Of a stretch of 10,687 bases of DNA, positions 5,789 to 10,687 are shown piece after piece. The stretch covers positions 1 to 10,687 of the forward strand of contig CANBYN010000039.1 of NCBI GenBank assembly GCA_947373615.1, in the 5' to 3' direction. Made by a program: the position numbers and the translations under genes. The notes below the pieces were generated by a model. It made no database searches and was not told where the DNA came from. It saw only the letters and a program-made list of their open reading frames with translations. Position 1 is the stretch's first letter. Each line of letters begins with the position of its first letter. The stretch comes from Burkholderiaceae bacterium (GTDB lineage Bacteria; Pseudomonadota; Gammaproteobacteria; Burkholderiales; Burkholderiaceae).

Positions 5789-6900
5789 TTTTGACCAATA
5801 AACGCAGGTAGTTGACGACGCCACCATTTTAAGGATGGGTTGATTCGGTTGCGAATAAGAATGGTCGCAATCAAGAGTGCTAGTAAGTGAATAGGCCAAA
5901 TACCCATAAAAACACTAAATTTGCCTTGGGCAACAAAGTTTTGAGTCAGATTAAGCAGGTTGCTATAGATGAGATAAACCAATACCGCATAAAACATTGC
6001 AGTGTAATTACCCAATCTTGGATTGACATAGGCTAGCGGTATCGCAATGAGCACTAAGCCAAGCGCCATCAGAGGCAAACCAATCCGCCAGAGTAATTCT
6101 GCGCGATTGGGATTGATCAAAATAGGATTTGTCTCATTAACCAATTCAGAGACCATCTTCTCGCGATCGCGGGGTGGGGGCGCTAATGCATCTTTGCTAT
6201 GAATTTTGGTTGTGTACTGATCAAACTCCAAAATCCTAAAATCAGGTTGTGTGGGTTGCCCCTCGTAGCGGCGTCCATTATGGAGAATGATGGATTTTTC
6301 GCCGCCTTCAGAGTTTTGAATGTATCCAGTAGAGGCCACCGCAATGCTAAGACGGCCATTCTTTGAGTCGGCTACAAAAACATTTTTCACTTCACTTTTA
6401 TCAACATCCAATTCTTCAATAAAAAAGACCCGCTCCGCTTTTGCGGACTCTCTGAATTGCCCCGCGCTAACCATTGATACATCATCGCGTTGTTGAAATC
6501 GCTGGCTAATGATGGTTGACTCTCGATTTGCCCAAGGCCACACAAAAAGTGCAAGTACGGCAATGACGATGATGAGCGGTGTGGAAAATTGCAAAATTGG
6601 AAGGATTAAATTCTTAATGCTTAGTCCGCTAGCAAACCACACAATCATTTCTGAATCTTTGTACCAGCGTACAAGCACGATCAGGACTGCCACAAATAAT
6701 GAAACAGTGAGCAACACCGCAAGATAGCCTAGTGTGGCTAGGGCAATTAAAACAATGGCATCTTCAGGATTGACTGAGCCGTTTGCTGCAAAACCTAGAA
6801 TTCGAATCACTAAAGTGGTGATCATGATGGTGACCAAGACCAAAAATACGCCACCAGTCGTAAAACTGAGTTCGCGGCGCAAGGCTTGTTTAAAAATCAT
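5785..6900 (-). CDS. lptF: LPS export system permease LptF
   Basis: The product has 371 residues, close to the family size. It begins MIFKQALRRELSFTTGGVF and has membrane segments at about residues 14-36, 48-77 and 99-122. A periplasmic jellyroll follows at about 125-255, with MVSAGQFRE near 143-151. Three more helices lie at about 270-290, 298-320 and 330-350. The cytoplasmic loop RWYKDSEMIVWFASGLS at 78-94 is the LptF coupling helix that meets LptB. It pairs with LptG, encoded next with a 4-base ATGA overlap. LptB, LptC and LptA are not in the window, and in related bacteria they are normally encoded elsewhere. Transcription diverges from pepA. The start at 6900 agrees with the family N-terminus, although the ribosome site (AAGCC) is weak. 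Confidence 0.94.
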   Translation of the reverse strand: MIFKQALRRELSFTTGGVFLVLVTIMITTLVIRILGFAANGSVNPEDAIVLIALATLGYLAVLLTVSLFVAVLIVLVRWYKDSEMIVWFASGLSIKNLILPILQFSTPLIIVIAVLALFVWPWANRESTIISQRFQQRDDVSMVSAGQFRESAKAERVFFIEELDVDKSEVKNVFVADSKNGRLSIAVASTGYIQNSEGGEKSIILHNGRRYEGQPTQPDFRILEFDQYTTKIHSKDALAPPPRDREKMVSELVNETNPILINPNRAELLWRIGLPLMALGLVLIAIPLAYVNPRLGNYTAMFYAVLVYLIYSNLLNLTQNFVAQGKFSVFMGIWPIHLLALLIATILIRNRINPSLKWWRRQLPAFIGQK

Positions 6901-6948
6901 GGGGCTTATTGATATGAATTCGTATGGCGATTGATTGGGTAAAAATGG

Positions 6949-6977
6949 CTTATATTGGTGCTGGCAAAGGAAGTTAA
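6949..6977 (-). promoter_or_regulatory. Candidate promoter for lptF-lptG
   Basis: On the minus strand TTAACT (6977-6972, 4 of 6 matches to the -35 consensus) and TATAAG (6954-6949, 5 of 6 matches to the -10 consensus) are separated by exactly 17 bases. They lie about 50 bases before the lptF ATG in the divergent lptF/pepA gap. This is a consensus match by eye. Confidence 0.4.
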
Positions 6978-6994
6978 TCCCATCTCGGAGGATA

Positions 6995-7066
6995 ATGGAT
7001 AAACATCCTTTTTCCCTCTTGAATCGACTGAAATTTACTGCAATTCATTATGACAATTCAATTTAG
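6995..7066 (+). other. Possible short leader reading frame overlapping the pepA start
   Basis: A GGAGG ribosome site (6987-6991) is followed three bases later by an ATG opening a 23-codon frame, MDKHPFSLLNRLKFTAIHYD and three more residues, with its TAG at 7064-7066, 17 bases inside pepA. The pepA ATG itself has no recognisable ribosome site. The leader frame could therefore deliver ribosomes to pepA by coupling. The short spacing and lack of any recognised peptide keep confidence low. Confidence 0.25.
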
Positions 7067-8660
7067 CACCAAGATTTTCCCTAAAGCAGACCTGCAAAAT
7101 GCAAAAGAGCTCAAATCTAGTCTCAAAACCCTGTTGGCACAGACTTCAGACTGCCTTGTTTTGGCTTACTCTAAAGCGGATTTAGATAGCTTTGTTGGGG
7201 TTAAAGGCACAAAATCTAAATCTGGACTTTTGGCTGAGCTTGATCTGCTTTCCGGCGGCTCGGTAAGTCATGCTCATTTGCTTGGAGATTTGGATGCTCA
7301 GCAAGCTTCGGTATGTGTATTAAGAGGCGACAAATCTTGGGTTGCCAGTGGCATTAAAGCTAAACGGGTATTGCTCTTAAGTTTGGGTGACATGCGCTTG
7401 GAGAGTGAGCGAAGTTTAGTCACTTTTTCTAAGGCTGCACGGGCGGCATTAAAGGCTCTTAGTAGTTCATCAATTGAAAATGCACTGTGGTTTATTCCTA
7501 GTTTTGCCTTAGGTCATCGAGCAGACTTTATTGCAGAAGAAGTGCGCTTAACAATTCAATATGCTGGGGATCAGTCTTATCGCTTTGGTGTGCGCCAGCC
7601 GACAATGAAATTTAAGGTAAAAGACAAGGCAGATGCTTTTAAGCATTTGGTGTTTGCGGGGAATAATGAATGCGCCAAAGATCTTAAGTCCGCTGTAGAG
7701 CAAGGTATTGCCATGGTCGAGGGTATGCACTTGGCCAAAGATTTGGGAAATCTCCCGCCGAATATTTGCACCCCCACTTATTTGGGGAAGGCGGCGCAAG
7801 GCTTAAGTAAAAAGGTGGGCCTGAAAGTAGAAGTGCTTGGTCGCAAACAAATTGAAACTCTCGGCATGGGATCATTTTTATCTGTTGCCAATGGTTCCGA
7901 TACCCCGCCTCAATTTATTGTGATGCGCCACCAAGGTGGCAAGGTAGGCGAAGCTCCAATCGTATTGGTAGGCAAAGGAATCACTTTTGATACGGGGGGC
8001 ATTTCATTAAAACCTGGCGAAGCAATGGATGAGATGAAATATGACATGTGCGGCGCTGCTTCTGTTATTGGTACGATGTACTCGATTGGACTGATGAAGT
8101 TAAAGAAGAATGTTGTTGGCGTAGTTCCCACTTGCGAGAATATGCCTTCAGCCAAGGCTACTCGTCCTGGTGACATCGTGAAAAGTATGTCTGGTCAAAC
8201 CATCGAAATTCTCAATACCGATGCTGAGGGTCGTTTAATTTTATGTGATGCGCTCACTTATGTAGAGCGTTTTAAGCCTAAAGCAGTAATCGATATTGCT
8301 ACCCTGACAGGCGCTTGTGTCATTGCTTTGGGTCATGTCCATAGCGGCTTATTTTCAGAAGATGAAGGTCTAGTTGATGCTTTAACCAAAGCAGGGCGGG
8401 CTTCTTTAGATACAGTGTGGCGCTTGCCTTTGGACGCTGCTTATCAGGAACAACTCAAGTCGAATTTTGCTGACATAGCGAATATCGGTGGACGTCCAGC
8501 GGGTAGTGTTACTGCTGCTTGCTTCCTTTCTCGTTTTACCGAGAAGTACAAATGGGCGCACTTAGATATCGCTGGAACAGCGTGGAAGAGTGGCGCAGCT
8601 AAAGGATCTACTGGTCGTCCAGTTCCTTTACTTGTGAATTTCTTGCTTGAACAAAAGTAA
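7050..8660 (+). CDS. pepA: Cytosolic leucyl aminopeptidase PepA (M17 family)
   Basis: The product has 536 residues, slightly longer than the roughly 500 usual for the family. The N-terminal macro-like domain covers about residues 1-190 and the catalytic domain about 195-536. All the two-metal ligands and catalytic residues of E. coli PepA are found at a constant offset of 39: K309, D314, D332, D391 and E393 for metals, and K321 and R395 for catalysis. They lie in VGKGITFDTGGISLKPG and the signature NTDAEGRL (389-396). The enzyme removes N-terminal residues from peptides in the cytoplasm as a hexamer. In E. coli PepA also binds DNA (cer recombination, carAB control), but that role cannot be inferred here. 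The start at 7050 fits the family N-terminus; no ribosome site precedes it, and a short upstream frame overlaps it. It leads a run of four co-directional genes, diverging from lptF. Confidence 0.95.
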   Translation: MTIQFSTKIFPKADLQNAKELKSSLKTLLAQTSDCLVLAYSKADLDSFVGVKGTKSKSGLLAELDLLSGGSVSHAHLLGDLDAQQASVCVLRGDKSWVASGIKAKRVLLLSLGDMRLESERSLVTFSKAARAALKALSSSSIENALWFIPSFALGHRADFIAEEVRLTIQYAGDQSYRFGVRQPTMKFKVKDKADAFKHLVFAGNNECAKDLKSAVEQGIAMVEGMHLAKDLGNLPPNICTPTYLGKAAQGLSKKVGLKVEVLGRKQIETLGMGSFLSVANGSDTPPQFIVMRHQGGKVGEAPIVLVGKGITFDTGGISLKPGEAMDEMKYDMCGAASVIGTMYSIGLMKLKKNVVGVVPTCENMPSAKATRPGDIVKSMSGQTIEILNTDAEGRLILCDALTYVERFKPKAVIDIATLTGACVIALGHVHSGLFSEDEGLVDALTKAGRASLDTVWRLPLDAAYQEQLKSNFADIANIGGRPAGSVTAACFLSRFTEKYKWAHLDIAGTAWKSGAAKGSTGRPVPLLVNFLLEQK

Positions 8661-8684
8661 GTACGAAAGTTTAATTTTTCCTTT

Positions 8685-9149
8685 ATGGCGCGAATTGATT
8701 TTCATAGCAATGTGACTGACAAGTTGGAATACGTTTGCCGCCTTACGCGTAAGATTTGGAGTGCCACGTCTGAAGGTCAAGCTGTACGTCAGATTGTGAT
8801 GGTGGCCGAGAAGGCCGATCTTAAAAAGCTTGATGAATTACTTTGGTCATTTAGTGGGGTTGACTTTTTACCGCATTGCTTTATTGAAGATGAGGCTGCC
8901 GCTGAAACACCTATTGTATTGACGGATGATTTCTCATCACCCGCTCTTAAAAGCATCCCACACGCTGATGTCATGATTCATTTGGGACTGCGTATGCCTG
9001 CTGACGTGTCTGCATTAGTTGCACGCTTTCCTCGAATTGTAGAAGTGGTCACTGTGAATGAGGCGGAGCGCCTAGCAGGACGTGATCGCTATAAAGCCTA
9101 TCGTGATTTAGGTCACGAATTGCATAACTTTGACCAATCTAAAAGTTAA
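8685..9149 (+). CDS. holC: DNA polymerase III chi subunit HolC
   Basis: The product has 154 residues, near the E. coli chi length of 147. Recognisable family features include the N-terminal IDFHSNVTDKLEYVCRLTRK, the helix ending LDELLWSF (49-56), FLPH at 61-64 and TPIVLTDD around 75-82. The C-terminal RDRYKAYRDLGHEL at 133-146 matches the RERYKAYR motif near the end of chi. Chi binds psi (HolD) in the clamp loader and contacts the tail of single-stranded DNA-binding protein, helping the replicase through SSB-coated template. The gene begins 24 bases after pepA and ends 5 bases before lgt, so cotranscription is likely. pepA-holC is a common neighbour pair in proteobacteria. The start at 8685 lacks a strong ribosome site, as do its neighbours. 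Confidence 0.92.
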   Translation: MARIDFHSNVTDKLEYVCRLTRKIWSATSEGQAVRQIVMVAEKADLKKLDELLWSFSGVDFLPHCFIEDEAAAETPIVLTDDFSSPALKSIPHADVMIHLGLRMPADVSALVARFPRIVEVVTVNEAERLAGRDRYKAYRDLGHELHNFDQSKS

Positions 9150-9154
9150 TACTC

Positions 9155-9946
9155 ATGTTGATTCATCCTCAGTTTGATCCTGCTGCTATTCGCATAGGAT
9201 CTTTTGCAATTCATTGGTATGGGGTAATGTACCTCTTAGCATTTGCGCAATTTTTATTGTTGGGTCGTTTGCGTTTGCGGATTCCCCGTTATCAAGCATT
9301 AGGCTGGACCTATAAAGACCTAGAGGATTTGCTCTTTGCCGGCGTCTTGGGGGTAGTGCTTGGAGGGCGTCTTGGTTACACCTTGTTTTATATGCCTGCT
9401 TACTACCTCTCCCATCCGCTAAGCATTTTTAAAATCTGGGAAGGTGGCATGTCCTTTCATGGAGGCTTGTTGGGTGTGTTGTTGGCGCTGTATTGGTTTG
9501 CCAAAAAACGAAATACGACCTTCTTTGTGGTGAGTGATTTGGTTGCCCCTTTGGTTCCGTTTGGTTTGGCTTTTGGGCGCCTTGGAAACTTCATCAATGG
9601 GGAGTTGTGGGGGAGGCCTACTGACCTTCCTTGGGCCATGGTATTTCCGCTGGTGGATTCAATTCCACGTCACCCCTCTCAAATCTATCAATTAATGGGT
9701 GAAGGAGTATTGCTTGGAATCATCCTGTGGATCTATGCCGGCAAGCCGCGCCGTATTGGCCAGGTTTCGGGTTTCTTCTTATTGGGCTATGGAGTTTGTC
9801 GTTTCTTGGCTGAATACGCACGAGAACCCGATTCCTTCTTAGGGCTCTTGGGTCTCGGTTTATCAATGGGGCAGTGGTTATGTGTACCCATGATTTTGTT
9901 TGGGATTTATTTAATGGCTTTTTACAAAGCGAAGACGGTTCAATAA
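9155..9946 (+). CDS. lgt: Prolipoprotein diacylglyceryl transferase Lgt
   Basis: This 263-residue inner-membrane enzyme has about seven hydrophobic segments. It transfers diacylglycerol from phosphatidylglycerol to the lipobox cysteine of prolipoproteins, the first step of lipoprotein maturation. The family motifs are complete: HWYGVMY at 20-26 including Tyr26, GGRLGYTLFY at 70-79, and GGMSFHGGLLG around 97-107 with the essential His102. The signature GRLGNFINGELWGR at 141-154 carries Arg142 and Asn145, and HPSQIYQ lies at 173-179. Tyr212 and Arg216 in GYGVCRF keep the spacing of the catalytic Tyr235/Arg239 pair of E. coli. The start at 9155 gives the standard MLIHPQFDPAAI N-terminus. It follows holC by 5 bases and is followed after another 5 bases by a LysR gene. 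Confidence 0.96.
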   Translation: MLIHPQFDPAAIRIGSFAIHWYGVMYLLAFAQFLLLGRLRLRIPRYQALGWTYKDLEDLLFAGVLGVVLGGRLGYTLFYMPAYYLSHPLSIFKIWEGGMSFHGGLLGVLLALYWFAKKRNTTFFVVSDLVAPLVPFGLAFGRLGNFINGELWGRPTDLPWAMVFPLVDSIPRHPSQIYQLMGEGVLLGIILWIYAGKPRRIGQVSGFFLLGYGVCRFLAEYAREPDSFLGLLGLGLSMGQWLCVPMILFGIYLMAFYKAKTVQ

Positions 9947-9951
9947 CATCC

Positions 9952-10687
9952 ATGTTGAATGATGAAATCACTCTTCGTAAACTGGAGGTTCTTTGCTCTT
10001 TTGTCAGAACTGGAAGTCTATCTAAGACTGCTGATGAGTTGCGCCTGAGTTCAGTGAGTGTTCACAAGGCGCTCCATTCTTTAGAGTCCGGCATTACTTG
10101 CCCTTTATTCATCAAAGAAGGTCGTCAACTTAAGCCGTTGCCAGCTGCAATCTATTTGGCTGAAGCAAGCATGGATTTGCTAGGTGATTTAGAGCGCATT
10201 CTGAAAAAGACTAGATCAAAGGCAGGAGTTGAGACCGGCCAAATTCGTTTGGGTTCGATGTACTCCTTAACTGCCAACATTATTCCTAGGCTGATAATGG
10301 GCACCAAGATTCGTAGACCTGACTTAGATATTGATTTATACCTAGGTTCAAATGAAGATTTGATGAAAAAGCTATCCGAGGGCAGTGTGGATGCCGTAGT
10401 TATTGCGACCCCAACCACTTCACTTGCAGATGATATTCAGTTGGTTCCTTTATTTGAGGATCAGTTATTTTTCGCTTCCTCTAAGAAGAGTAAGCCGGAG
10501 CAATCCAAGATTGACTTAGCCGAATACGAAAATGAAAAATTTCTCACCTTGCAGGATGGTTTTGCTACAACCTCTGGGTTTTATGAAGCCTTCCAGTTGG
10601 CAGGATTTGAGCCAAATGTGGTGATGAAAGTGGGCGATATTTTTTCCCTGATGAATATGGTCTCGGGCGACATGGGGAGATCTTTAT
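9952..10687 (+). CDS. LysR-family regulator resembling malonate regulator MdcR, C-terminus cut by window edge
   Basis: This partial gene shows 245 codons and an open frame to the window end. The start MLNDEITLRKLEVLCSF leads into a winged helix-turn-helix with LRLSSVSVHKALHSLESGI (30-48), CPLFIKEGR (50-58) and a linker helix at about 65-92. The effector domain begins near GQIRLGSMYSLT (96-107). Details recall MdcR, the malonate decarboxylase regulator: the SSVSVHKALHSLE recognition helix, MGTKIRRPDLDIDL (116-129), VPLFEDQLFFAS, and the GFATTSGFYEAFQLAGFEPN segment (203-222) followed by VGDIFSLMNMV. The target genes are not in the window, so malonate control is only a family-based suggestion. 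The ATG lies 5 bases after the lgt stop, implying readthrough from the pepA-holC-lgt transcript. No separate promoter is evident. Confidence 0.85.
   Translation, partial: MLNDEITLRKLEVLCSFVRTGSLSKTADELRLSSVSVHKALHSLESGITCPLFIKEGRQLKPLPAAIYLAEASMDLLGDLERILKKTRSKAGVETGQIRLGSMYSLTANIIPRLIMGTKIRRPDLDIDLYLGSNEDLMKKLSEGSVDAVVIATPTTSLADDIQLVPLFEDQLFFASSKKSKPEQSKIDLAEYENEKFLTLQDGFATTSGFYEAFQLAGFEPNVVMKVGDIFSLMNMVSGDMGRSL

Noticed and set aside
6931..6956. TTGATT and TATATT as a pepA promoter
   Set aside because: The spacing is only 14 bases, too short for a sigma-70 promoter, and the same bases fit the lptF -10 element better on the opposite strand.
7548..8176. Several minus-strand open frames inside pepA
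   Set aside because: pepA is a complete, conserved gene with every catalytic residue in the plus frame; the antisense frames are shadows.
1..10687. Mobile element, phage, CRISPR or toxin-antitoxin system
   Set aside because: No transposase, integrase, terminal repeat, regularly spaced repeat or toxin-antitoxin-sized gene pair was found on either strand.

Overview
The window looks like a chromosomal segment of a low-GC member of the Burkholderiaceae, most likely a Polynucleobacter-type freshwater betaproteobacterium. That is inferred from three things: the divergent lptF-lptG / pepA-holC-lgt arrangement, protein sequences of betaproteobacterial character, and a base composition that is moderate to AT-rich by eye. 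No database was searched, so the genus is a guess.

Layout, left to right. (1) 1-326, minus strand: the N-terminal part of a membrane acyltransferase of the OafA/YrhL (acyltransferase 3) family, cut by the window edge. (2) 327-1054: about 730 bases with no convincing gene. They hold a possible degraded reading frame and a plausible promoter for the next gene. (3) 1055-3510, plus strand: a cyclic-di-GMP pair. One gene encodes a PAS-PAS-GGDEF diguanylate cyclase. After a 356-base spacer rich in inverted repeats comes a membrane-anchored HD-GYP phosphodiesterase whose N-terminus appears to run upstream of the first usable ATG. (4) 3630-6900, minus strand: lptF, lptG (overlapping by ATGA) and a CysB-type LysR regulator. 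(5) 7050-9946, plus strand: pepA, holC and lgt, closely spaced and divergent from lptF. (6) 9952 to the end, plus strand: the first 245 codons of a second LysR-type regulator resembling MdcR, starting 5 bases after lgt and cut by the window edge.

How the genes fit together. lptF and lptG make the inner-membrane permease of the LPS exporter, and lgt starts lipoprotein maturation, so both clusters serve envelope building. pepA and holC are housekeeping genes (peptide turnover and DNA polymerase III clamp-loader contacts). CysB controls sulfur assimilation in the family. The GGDEF and HD-GYP proteins can be expected to make and break c-di-GMP in response to cytoplasmic and membrane signals. No mobile element, CRISPR array, rRNA or tRNA was seen. 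I do not see a wholly new system. The points most worth a second look are the HD-GYP N-terminus beside a run of seven G, the structured spacer in front of it, the LOV-like PAS domain without its cysteine, and a short reading frame with a strong ribosome site overlapping the pepA start.
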